Source of the DNA: Paraphysoderma sedebokerense
Lineage: Eukaryota; Blastocladiomycota; Physodermatomycetes; Physodermatales; Physodermataceae
Reading direction: 5' to 3'
Length of the DNA stretch: 12,605 bases
NCBI GenBank assembly: GCA_025602915.1
Contig: JAHLJZ010000184.1
Location: forward strand, 1 to 12,605
This document shows positions 1 to 8,044 of the stretch, piece after piece (position 1 is the first letter of the stretch; the number at the start of each line of letters is the position of its first letter). Under the pieces are notes generated by a model. That model saw nothing but the letters and a program-made list of their open reading frames with translations. It was not told where the DNA came from and searched no databases. A program made the translations under genes and the position numbers.

Positions 1-248
1 GCTGTGGTCTTCGCTGGAAGTAAGTATTGATTTCCTTCCTCGATCAAGAATATTGGAAACAGCAGGTTTTAACTCAATTCTTCTTTAAATCTAGATCAAC
101 GAAGATGTACTGCCACAACTGCTCCTACGTTCCGACGAAAACGGAAGTAGGTTTAGTAGGATCACCCTATCTATGCAAGCGATGCTTAACTCCTATGGCC
201 GAACCCACTTCTCCGCCGAAGATTCCAAAATCAAAACTACCAAAATAA
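1..248 (+). CDS. 3' end of a GATA-like / C4 zinc-finger protein (partial)
   Basis: Only the last 56 residues are visible. Exon parts are 1-19 and 95-248, with a 75-nt intron (20-94) having a GTAAGT donor and a CTAG acceptor. Other acceptors at 62 and 65 lead straight to a stop. The short upstream piece reads CGLRWK, preceded by a split codon; this matches the second half of GATA-type fingers (CN-x-CGLRWK). The next exon has C-x2-C-x17-C-x2-C (YCHNCSY ... LCKRC), the cysteine spacing of a GATA-like finger, then a Pro/Lys-rich tail (PPKIPKSK) and TAA. Seen: the cysteine pattern and splice sites. Inferred: a DNA-binding or chromatin-complex protein with a GATA finger and an added C4 finger near the C-terminus. 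The rest lies upstream of the window, so the function cannot be settled. Confidence 0.6.
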
Positions 249-1293
249 TTATCTTAAAGGTCGTTACCGCTGAGCGGATTCCCGATTTTATCGTGCCTCA
301 AAAGATACCACATTCTTATTGGATATATTATATCAGAGGAATCAGATCGATTCCTCCGTAACAGTGACAAGGACAACTATTATTTTTATATGTTATAATT
401 ATTATATTGGCATTACTTCCCCTTTATTTTGCCTCAGTTGCGAACTCCTTCCGTTCTGGGTTTTACGTCGGAATGAATTAATATCCATTGCTATAAGATT
501 TCACATGTAGAATATTTAAGTTACGATGATGTATTCAAAAAGGCATTGAAGATGGATTGGCAAGTAACATACTAATGTTCCAATCTATTGTTCTCTGTTT
601 GTAACTATACTGAAAAATAATATACAAAATTTAAAAAGTTGACATATCGACCCTGTCACATCAATTTAAAGATATAGGGAAGCACTGTCTGCCATTGATC
701 TCATTCCAGCCTTTATTTTTGGTTACTTCATTCGTTTGAGGAGCCCAGTGGTGGTAGTATTGTCAGGTGATTCGATATTGTTCCTAAATTTGCGTTGCGC
801 CTTCACCGAGGTCGCATATTTCCATCGCCTTCATTCTGGAATAATCAGACTGAACATACTCTATGCAATCAGCATGATTAAGGACTCAAGCCAACGTCAA
901 TTTATTCATGCGAATAAACTTTTCATCACAATTGCCCCGAAATGCCAAACCACAACCAAAATGCAAAGATTATGCTTGTCTGAGTGAATGCGTTATGAGT
1001 TTTGAGGCTTGACTGAATTCGGTCCTATCGGAACCTATCCCGGATTTTCGGCTGGAAATGCAGCTTCAATTGACAGGTGCCTTCTACGAGGGGGTGTTAG
1101 AAGTTATTGGATAGAATCGCGCACATAATAAATTGGATAATTTGGATCTGTTCACTGACTCTTACACATGTATTAATTATTCGTGTTGAAAATGTATGTT
1201 AATTTTTAATGGTTTGAGGAGAAATTTATATATTGAAGTATTTCACTATCCTTTGAAGACTAGCGACGCCTTTTATCTTATCAATTTAAAGAA
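249..1293. other. Non-coding stretch between convergent genes
   Basis: About 1.04 kb separates the stop of the zinc-finger gene from the stop of the minus-strand pseudouridine gene, so it should hold two 3' UTRs and their poly(A) sites. Open frames here are short and resemble no protein I know. The longest (736-987, plus) begins with TTG, not ATG. I see no tRNA-like fold, tandem repeat or transposon end. Confidence 0.6.
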
Positions 1294-4200
1294 TTAAATA
1301 TTTAACTTTTCAATCCGTAAACTGACACTTCTCTCTTCTCCTAAAGTCATCTCGGCTGACCGTTTACTTATTCCAACTACTTTTCTCCATATTTCATTAC
1401 CCGGTCTTTGTTCAGTCTCCTCCACCGTCATTCTTCCCAAATGATTCACCTGGCGCCTTCCTTCCCTAATACCTTGTTTTTCGAAGTTCAATTGGCCTTT
1501 GTTCTTTAACAAACTTAGACCAGTTAATATGGTTCCGACAAATGAGTCACCCGCTCCAGTAACATTTTTAACTACCACATCATTCGATGGAGGATGCCAT
1601 TCAAAATAAAATTCATGAGACGAAACCGAAATAGTGTAACTCAATGATGAGGTGCCAGATGCTATCTTTGGTGTTGGATTTTGTGATTGCGAGTGTAGAA
1701 TCGGTCGGTATGTGTATCTCGCGTGGAGAACACCGTCGGGGCCACATTTAATGAACAGGTTAGGGATGAGTTGGAGAAGGTACATAGATGACGGTATAAT
1801 ATTAATCAGAGGGCTCGGAATTTTCATATGCTGGGAAATATTAGACATATCCAAGTCTGGCAGAAATTTTCTATCATTTTGCCCTGCCGGTGTGGAATTA
1901 TTGTATCGCCTGATAACTTCCGCGGCACAATTACCCATTACGACGACCTCCTCCAAATTCGGGCTAGCGTATTGAATCGTTTCGTTTAACATTATCTCAT
2001 CATTTTGGAATATTTTTTTCGATTTCGGTACCGAGGTGGGCTCAAAGAATAACGGAATTGAATTTGCGCGGCCAGACGCAGAAATAGATTGAATAGCTGG
2101 GACCGACAGATTGCCGTCAAAGCAAATGACGCTTGGTTCTTGCGTTTCTATGGCAGAGGAAATCTTGAATGTGGCACGTACATAAATGTCAGTTTCATGC
2201 CATTTTAAATACAAGAACGAAGACGTGGCAAACCTGGTTCTTATCTATTCTTTCAAAGATACTCATATCAGCTACTGCTTTGATCAATTCTCCGTTTGGT
2301 TCCATTATCGCATTATATATTCCTGTTCTTCCTCCGTCTTCCACCACCTTGATTAGTGAAGTATCTATACCAAGAGTAGAACAATCGTGAAGGAGAGATA
2401 CACCGGCAGGATCATTGCCTATAATTGATACGAAGAGAGGATTTCCACCAGAGCGGTGACACGCTTCTGCTATGTTGCGGCCGACCTAAATGATGGAAAA
2501 CGAAGAAAGCGGCCGACAGGAATCCAGCATTAGTATAACATACAACAGGTTATGCAGAGCACAAAAATGACGTACACCGCCCATAGTCTGTACTACTTTG
2601 CCAGGGAAGCTACTTCGATGGTTCGATGAATAGTCATAAGGCTCACTTATTGTCGCGGTCAAATCGATTGCAGCACCTCCAATGACCATCTATACTCGCA
2701 TTTCATCATGATTAAAAGCTAATAGAAATCTATTTCATCTGCAAAAATCAAGTGACACGTACAGGTCTACTACTACCGCTACTAACTGAAGAGATCTATG
2801 AAATTATGTCATTTAACAGAAACTACGGACCCTACACGGCATTAGTAGCGCTTACCTCAGTTTCACTTGCCAGCCTTCCCCTCTCTGCCTTCAAGGAGGC
2901 TCCTGGTCCTGTACTATTCCCGCCCCTGGCCATCTCGGAATATCTTCCGGCAATTAATGCCCCAATTCTAGCGTTATTCTTGATCAGCGCAATATTGGCG
3001 TCCAACGAAACATTCCCGCTTAATTCCGCAATCCGTGAAAGCAAAAACGGAGTACAGTCTTTGCCCCTGATTTTCTTATTCCTCAGTTCCTTGTTAGGTA
3101 ATCAACAATCAGCGTTTACGCACTGAACAATCGAAATAAGAAGAGAGACACAAACTTGAAGTGCGGTATCAATGGAGGATTGAATGACTTTAGAATCACC
3201 GGCATCCTTTTCCGGGATAGGGGTAGCAATGACTATTCCACTGTCTAATTTCAACTTTGCATTTGCGTCTACATTTAGAAGTTATTTGTATCCGTTCATA
3301 ATGGTATCAGGTAATGCTAAATGCACATACGTATTAAAGCCGCACATTCGTCGATAGTTGGTGAGTGGAAGGGACTCTAATACAGTAGTGAGTTTTCCAA
3401 TAAAGAGGCAGACAGATGATTGCGAATGAGTACTATGGTAGAAGACCGCAAAATCGAACTGAAGCTGTACCTTATATCCACTAGAAGGAGCATAAAAAGC
3501 GGGAAAATCTGATGATTTTCCGTAGGTTGTTACAGTCACTCCTTGCGTTTCCTGCATAAATTATGGTAAGCGAAAGATCAAATAATCCAACTAGCAGAAT
3601 AAGTGAGTTATTGAAAAAGAAAGATACGAACAAGATATTCAAGTGTTCTCCCAATGTCTGCATATCAAGAGATGAAGAAGTTAACAAATCTTTCTCTCTC
3701 GAACATTTTCAGTTAAAACTAACTCACCTAGAATGCTTTTCACTCCGGCGCAGACTACAGCTACAGGTGTCCTGCCCAATTCCGTCAAATCGGCAGAAAT
3801 GTCCATCGTTTCCTCCACTCCTCTATGAACTCCACCAATACCACCTGTAACAAAGACCTTGATACCAGCCATGTGAGCTATCAACATGGTTCCGCTAACT
3901 GTTGTTGCACCATGCATTTTATTAGCTATGACCTGGATTCAGAATTGTTAAGGAGGCGCCAGTTGGATTTTAGGCGGAAAGCGGAAGACATGGATCAAGT
4001 TTTTACCATGGCCAAGTCTCTCCTTGAAGTTTTCCTGACATTTTGACTACCTAAAGATGCTAATCTTTCCAATTCTTCTTTTTCCAGACCTAGGATATAG
4101 GTAACCATTCAGCGATCTACTTTAGATTGTAGATTAGTTTTTGATACATCGTACGTACCGACATGTATTTTTCCATCTAAAATAGCAATGGTAGCTGGAA

Positions 4201-4611
4201 GCGCACCATTTTGCATGATGATATCTTCGACTTGAATAGCCGTTTTGAGATTTTGGGGATACGGCATTCCTAGTAATATTTCAAGTATTGAATAGCAGTT
4301 CAGGAATTCAGCCACCGGCCATCATTTGAGAGAAACCCAACGATAATTCAAAAAGCCGATAAAGCAATACAATAAAATAATTTTCAAAAAGAAAATTTAT
4401 AATACAAACCATGAGTGATAATAGTAGATTCGAGAGCGACAACGGGAAGGTTCGATTTGAGCGCTGAGTTAACCTTTGGATGTATTTTGAAGATATCCCT
4501 AGGGAATGATGATAGCTGTGAAGCTATCGAGTATGTTGATGCAGTGAAGTTGGATCGGAAAGTGCATATTTTCGAACGGGCCAACGGTATTTTCCGAATC
4601 AAGAGGTTCAT
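1294..4611 (-). CDS. Fused pseudouridine-5'-phosphate glycosidase / pseudouridine kinase (PUMY-PUKI type)
   Basis: Exons in coding order: 4410-4611, 4159-4269, 4007-4089, 3728-3932, 3632-3657, 3471-3551, 3331-3376, 3156-3268, 2856-3089, 2576-2689, 2234-2485, 1294-2163. All phases agree and give 778 residues. The kinase half phosphorylates pseudouridine; the glycosidase half splits pseudouridine 5'-phosphate into uracil and ribose 5-phosphate. Residues about 43-335 are Psu[13 protein letters not shown] (E61), [39 protein letters not shown] (K197, equivalent of the Schiff-base lysine), ETQGV, ATPIP, and [12 protein letters not shown]. Residues about 368-778 are Pfk[43 protein letters not shown], and [11 protein letters not shown] with catalytic D695. 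An in-frame TAG lies directly before the ATG. The N-terminus (about 40 residues; R and K present, no acidic residue before D39) resembles a mitochondrial presequence (inference). No PTS1 is seen at the C-terminus. The stretch after GAGDSF (GQLNF to NEIWRK) is less conserved-looking and could hide an unrecognised intron. Confidence 0.93.
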
Positions 4612-4745
4612 CTATTCTATGTCTATATCCTGATGAGGAGTATCGTCAGGATGGAATTTTGAACATTGCTGATGGCGGAATCCACACCCCGCACCCCAGT
4701 AATCCTTCAAACCACATTACAGCATTAGAGGATATAATAACTATA
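4612..4745. promoter_or_regulatory. 134-bp divergent promoter
   Basis: The minus-strand pseudouridine gene starts at 4611 and the plus-strand ARFRP1 gene at 4746, head to head. This interval must hold both 5' UTRs and the core promoters, unless one promoter lies inside the other gene. The ARFRP1 ATG has A at -3 (good context); the pseudouridine gene ATG has T at -3 (weaker). I see no TATA box. An ATG at 4659 is in frame with ARFRP1. Confidence 0.6.
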
Positions 4746-5722
4746 ATGTATACTCTACTCAATGGACTTTACAAGTATATCACTCAGAAGGAGGAGTACT
4801 TTATTATTATTCTCGGACTCGACAATGCCGGAAAAACTGTAAATTTCATTTCCATTTACGTTGTCGGAAACTCTGATGACCGTACTCATGTTAATTTGTA
4901 GACCTTGCTAGAAAGAATCAAATCTATATTTCTTGGGGTACCAGGTCTTCCTCCTGATAAGATTGCTCCCACTATTGGTCTCAACAGTATGGATTTCAAA
5001 TCTTCATTCGAATGTATCTTAACACTTGCGAACTCGTCTTTCTGACATGATCTTTATCTGACATATAATCAGTCGGAAAAATCGACATGAATAATTCCAA
5101 AGTCAATTTTTGGGACCTCGGAGGACAAAGGGATCTGAGGACAATTTGGGATAAATATTATACGGAATGTCATGCCATCGTATTTGTTGTCGATGCCACA
5201 GATCAGTCGAGGATAGAAGAATGTAAAGGCGTTTTCGGTACTATCTATGTTTCAATCTCAATATTACTTTTCATTTTTTTGAACCTAACAGATTATGTAC
5301 TTTATTTCCCTATTTCCCTCGAATCTCAATGAATTGGACAAATGCAAACGCTCGCGTGAGTCAGAACGGCTAGTTACCAACGACGAGATCGAAGGAGTAC
5401 CGATATTAATGCTGGCGAACAAACAAGATCAACCGAACGCAATGAAGGTAGAAAACATCAAGGAGATATTTAACCAAATTGCAAGCCGCTTAGGTGCTAG
5501 GGATAGTAAAGTTTTGCCATGTTCTGCGTTATCAGGGTGGGTTTGGCATATTTTCCTTCGCATGTTTTTCAACACAAATTCCGCAGTTCATTCATTATAT
5601 TCTATCTTTTTGCTTTGTATTGTTTTGAACACATCAGTGACGGAGTTAAGGATGCCGTGGATTGGTTGTTCCTTAGAATACAACGAAACCGACAAAATCG
5701 TCCCCCTGTATTCCGACAGTAA
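4746..5722 (+). CDS. ARFRP1: ARFRP1 / Arl3-type Golgi small GTPase
   Basis: Exons 4746-4838, 4902-4986, 5073-5237, 5365-5536 and 5638-5722 give 199 residues, close to the roughly 200 of animal ARFRP1. Motifs: P-loop GLDNAGKT (24-31), switch I Thr55 in PTIG, WDLGGQ (73-78), NKQD (133-136), and SAL (168-170). The start MYTLLNGLYKYI matches the family, which has no Gly2 for myristoylation. The yeast orthologue Arl3 is instead N-acetylated by NatC and held at the Golgi by Sys1; Met-Tyr here fits that substrate class. Known family role: a trans-Golgi GTPase that recruits Arl1 and GRIP golgins. Intron 3 (127 nt) passes over a nearer AG at 5291 that would run into a stop; the distal acceptor gives a gap-free fit to the family (VFERLVTNDEIEGVPIL). 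An in-frame ATG at 4659 would add 29 residues, but the family start favours 4746. Confidence 0.95.
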
Positions 5723-6365
5723 CCGAACATTATCCGTTTTATTCGATATTGCTCGGTCGACCTCTACGGCAGCATTACATTTATGTATAATTCAAACGGA
5801 TGCTATGATATAATTTATTGTTTTGTATATAATTAGAGTGGCAATGTTCACATTATTGAATTTATGTTCCCATTGTATCCACAATTACATATCGGCCTCT
5901 CGATCAGCTCGGAATATGATGAATTCAATTCATCAATTCCAACCCTTCAATACATCATTAAAGGCAAGAGACTATTAGATACACATATACATTGCAAGTG
6001 CTGAGGTATTATGACAGTGGATAATTTCTATATTACAACATTGGTGGCAAACATTACATATATGACAGATCTCCGAGTTGTGATTGGCCATCGAGTTTTG
6101 AATTCCGGATTGCACAGAAAGACAGTTTTGTCATGATGTTAGGCTGTAAGGCAATCAGATTGATCGTCGCGAAAAGCCGTTTACTGATGTGTCCAAGAAC
6201 ATCGGAAGTACGAATATGTGATATGATATGAATGAAGAGATAATGGATTCATAACATATCACACATTGGTACTAATAATTTCATGGGCACACCATGGACA
6301 TCACTAATAGGTGCGTATACAGAGCACGAGCCGGCGAGAGAGTATTCGCTCCTCAAAACAAGAGA
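5723..6365. other. Non-coding stretch between convergent genes
   Basis: These 643 bases separate the stops of ARFRP1 and the minus-strand NYN-like gene, and so should contain both 3' UTRs. There is no convincing coding sequence. The one clear structure is the hairpin at 6213-6267. Confidence 0.6.
6213..6267. repeat. Long imperfect hairpin (inverted repeat)
   Basis: The left arm 6213-6233 pairs with the right arm 6247-6267 around a 13-nt loop (6234-6246). Pairs are 6213-6215/6265-6267, 6217-6225/6255-6263 (TGTGATATG with CATATCACA) and 6227-6233/6247-6253 (TATGAAT with ATTCATA). This gives 19 pairs in 21 columns, with two mismatches (6216/6264 and 6226/6254). It lies about 100 bp past the stop of the NYN-like gene and could act in its 3' UTR. 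A small transposon relic is the other option. Confidence 0.65.
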
Positions 6366-6887
6366 CTATTCTTCGGAGGTTGCCGCCATATTGGTTGCGA
6401 CTGTCCGGGGATGGACTAATCTCTTATGGGATCTCTTGCTTTCTTTATAAAGGCATCTACAAAGTCCGCATGGACGTCCAAAGGTATCCTTGGTCGGACT
6501 CGTACGCCCGTCGAGGAGAACAACTTCGACATTCGGAAAAGTGGTTTCAATATATTCTTTCCATATTCTGTAACCATTGTCACCGCCTTGAACGATGTAC
6601 AGCTGAGCGTAATCAGTGTCTTCAAGTAATTTTTGACCAGTATGTTTTAACTCTAGGTCAGCGGCTTGAGGAGCACTGGAGGCCGCCATATGATAGCGGA
6701 AGTAACTGAGATTTGCAGGGTCTTGAATGTTGGAAAATCCGTTGGCACTGGCGAATACATGCACCTCCAGCTGCGAGGCATTAATCGGACATTTCCGCAA
6801 GAGTTGAAGCAGTTCCACCGTAAAATTTTGACAGGAGTTTTCATAGTCAATGAGGACCAGGCGGAGTTTAGCTTCTGGCGCCGACAT
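6366..6887 (-). CDS. Small NYN/PIN-like domain protein (putative RNase fold)
   Basis: The frame from ATG 6887 encodes 173 residues. Residues 8-127 read like the NYN/PIN-like fold: RLVLIDYENS (D14, E16), EVHVFASANG, AADLELKHTG (D77), and YIVQGGDNGY (D103), followed by VEVVLLDGR. The acidic residues fall where PIN-like nucleases place their metal-binding triad, and the order recalls bacterial PIN-like proteins that start with LVDYEN. Nuclease activity is inferred from the family only. Start choice: ATG 6887 has A at -3 and sits 7 residues before the first strand. The same frame is open up to an ATG at 6998 (37 more residues), but that stretch covers the low-complexity repeats and looks like leader. 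The last 35 or so residues (Cys/Arg/Lys-rich) may not be real: a second minus-strand frame over the same bases (6416-6625) reads HADFVDAFIKKARD, which looks more protein-like. An unseen intron or frame change is possible. Confidence 0.6.
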   Translation of the reverse strand: MSAPEAKLRLVLIDYENSCQNFTVELLQLLRKCPINASQLEVHVFASANGFSNIQDPANLSYFRYHMAASSAPQAADLELKHTGQKLLEDTDYAQLYIVQGGDNGYRIWKEYIETTFPNVEVVLLDGRTSPTKDTFGRPCGLCRCLYKESKRSHKRLVHPRTVATNMAATSEE

Positions 6888-6908
6888 TTTGGTAACACGG
6901 ATTAAAGG

Positions 6909-6941
6909 GGCAATGCAGTGGCAATGTAGGGGCAATATGAG
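6909..6941. repeat. 11-bp tandem repeat x3 (GGCAATG-nAGn)
   Basis: GGCAAT recurs at 6909, 6920 and 6931, exactly 11 bp apart. The first two units are GGCAATGCAGT and GGCAATGTAGG; the third (GGCAATATGAG) has diverged. The block lies 22-54 bp upstream of the NYN-like ATG, and so in its core promoter or 5' UTR. Confidence 0.7.
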
Positions 6942-6950
6942 TGTGGTTCG

Positions 6951-6968
6951 AAAAAAAAAGTTTTTTTT
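6951..6968. repeat. A9-G-T8 run (self-complementary)
   Basis: Nine A, one G, then eight T. It is flanked on both sides by GTGGTT (6943-6948 and 6971-6976), so it could be a nucleosome-free dA:dT promoter element for the NYN-like gene. It is also a place where sequencing length errors are common. Confidence 0.5.
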
Positions 6969-7241
6969 GGGTGGTTGCCATGGGAACGAAAAATACATGT
7001 GATTTTATAATATTGACAGTTTTCTCTTTAGACAACGGCGGGCAATCGGCATTGCGTTGATTATCAGAGAGCTTGCAAAGATTGTAATTTCTCAACCACA
7101 ACAAAATAGACAAATTGTCATTGCTGAATCGATTCTGTAATTCTTCTTATCAATCGAACCTACACATTCTCAGACCGATGATTACTAAATGCCAATGCGC
7201 TTGGCGAGTAAACTTTATGAATTGCCAGAATCTTCATAGCG

Positions 7242-7265
7242 ACAGTAAGCAACAGTAAGCAACAG
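7242..7265. repeat. 10-bp tandem repeat (ACAGTAAGCA x2.4)
   Basis: Two perfect copies at 7242-7251 and 7252-7261, then a partial ACAG. Non-coding, between the two divergent starts. No function assigned. Confidence 0.65.
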
Positions 7266-7310
7266 AACCTCGCTCTGATGCGGGTTTCCGTCATGCGTGT
7301 GTGCCCTGTC

Positions 7311-7320
7311 TATATATATA
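7311..7320. promoter_or_regulatory. TATA-like run
   Basis: A TATATATATA run directly before a GC-rich GCGCCGGG. It lies about 530 bp upstream of the kinase ATG, which would need a long leader or a 5' UTR intron. A plain dinucleotide run is equally possible. Confidence 0.25.
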
Positions 7321-7788
7321 GCGCCGGGAACATTAATATGAAGATACCATCCACTACCGACGCACGGCGCAGCCAAGACTGTTAACGGCGTTCCATTTTC
7401 GTCTCAGCTCATCAGCAGACTACAAATTATTTATCCTTCATGGGGTAACACAGCAGTAGTTGCACAACATCCGAATATGTCGCTTCCCTACTGGATAGTT
7501 GGCATAGGCCATCCATAAGCATATCAAATACTATCGAATATCAGCTTAGAGTGCAGAATATACCCATTTCACGAATCCTCATGAAAGTTGGATTCAGTGT
7601 TAGAACATACACAATCTATTGTATTAACGTTGCAATGTCTTTTCCATTATTGACGATTCCACCTTGAGGCAGTCATCAGACCACACAACGCGCATTGATC
7701 CCTCTCGTCTCTGGAATCATAAGAATCACCTCTATCCATTTTCATCAGCGATATAGACACTTCTTCTTTCTCGGGCTCTTTGAGTGCT

Positions 7789-7800
7789 ATGCTATAGCAT
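7789..7800. promoter_or_regulatory. 12-bp perfect palindrome ATGCTATAGCAT
   Basis: A perfect dyad ending 51 bp upstream of the kinase ATG. It could bind a dimeric regulator near the promoter or 5' UTR. A 12-bp dyad can also arise by chance, so this is only a candidate site. Confidence 0.3.
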
Positions 7801-7843
7801 CTTTCACGACGACATTTGCTTGTGACCCCATTGTCATCGTCTT

Positions 7844-8044
7844 ATGACCCCATGGCTAAATCATTTTCGAACTATGTATGTCGCCGGTTCCCCGTGTTCA
7901 GTTCCGGGCTCTCATGATGAATACTAACCACATCAAACCCCCAGCAACTCGGAGATTGCATTGGAAAAGGTGCCTTCGGAAGTGTTTACCGTGGGCTCAA
8001 TCTTGAAACCGGAGAAGTCGTTGCAATCAAGCAGATTAAATTGA
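7844..8044 (+). promoter_or_regulatory. Out-of-frame upstream ORF overlapping the kinase start
   Basis: An ATG at 7844 lies 8 bp before the kinase ATG at 7852 and in another frame. In the spliced message (7844-7875 joined to 7945-8044) it stays open for 43 codons and ends at TGA 8042-8044, well inside the kinase coding region. If the leader includes 7844, ribosomes must scan past it. Neither ATG has a purine at -3, but the kinase ATG has G at +4. The reading frame is seen; the regulatory effect is inferred. Confidence 0.45.

Larger units (their letters stand above)
6888..7851. other. Divergent intergenic region with several repeats
   Basis: About 960 bp separates the start codons of the NYN-like gene (minus) and the septation kinase (plus). 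It should hold both promoters and leaders. Visible structures are an 11-bp phased repeat (6909-6941), an A9-G-T8 run (6951-6968), a 10-bp tandem repeat (7242-7265), a TATATATATA run (7311-7320) and a 12-bp palindrome (7789-7800). I found no further convincing gene; an untranslated upstream exon of the kinase cannot be excluded. Confidence 0.55.

Noticed and set aside
736-987. 83-codon plus-strand frame in the first intergenic region
   Set aside because: It begins with TTG rather than ATG, matches no family I know, has no splice-linked partner and lies where two 3' UTRs are expected.
1652-1975. Plus-strand frame antisense to the last exon of the pseudouridine gene
   Set aside because: The opposite strand encodes the conserved PfkB domain in full; this frame has no recognisable motif.
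2752-3126. 124-codon plus-strand frame, hydrophobic and Leu-rich
   Set aside because: It is antisense to the PsuG exon that carries [12 protein letters not shown]; its hydrophobicity is a by-product of the complementary codons.
4659-4745. Upstream in-frame ATG as the ARFRP1 start
   Set aside because: The conserved family start MYTLL lies at 4746 and has A at -3; a 29-residue extension is not typical of the family. Kept only as a possible minor form.
5238-5291. Proximal acceptor as the true end of ARFRP1 intron 3
   Set aside because: The resulting exon hits a stop after 13 codons and loses the NKQD and SAL nucleotide-binding motifs.
5961-6376. AAGAGACTATT present at both ends of the second convergent intergenic region as a possible target-site duplication
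   Set aside because: The two copies are about 400 bp apart, have no inverted termini next to them and no transposase between them; an 11-base match is weak in AT-rich DNA.
6459-6507. A 49-nt intron (GTACGA to TTGTAG) in the NYN-like gene that would replace its odd C-terminus
   Set aside because: It is possible in size, but there is no clear branch point and the resulting frame has no recognisable family match, so it is not annotated.
6311-6709. 132-codon plus-strand frame
   Set aside because: It is antisense to the NYN-like gene, which has the recognisable motifs; this frame has none.
6940-6960. GGTTCGAA as a tRNA T-arm
   Set aside because: It runs into an A9 tract, with no acceptor stem, anticodon arm or D-arm at the right distances.
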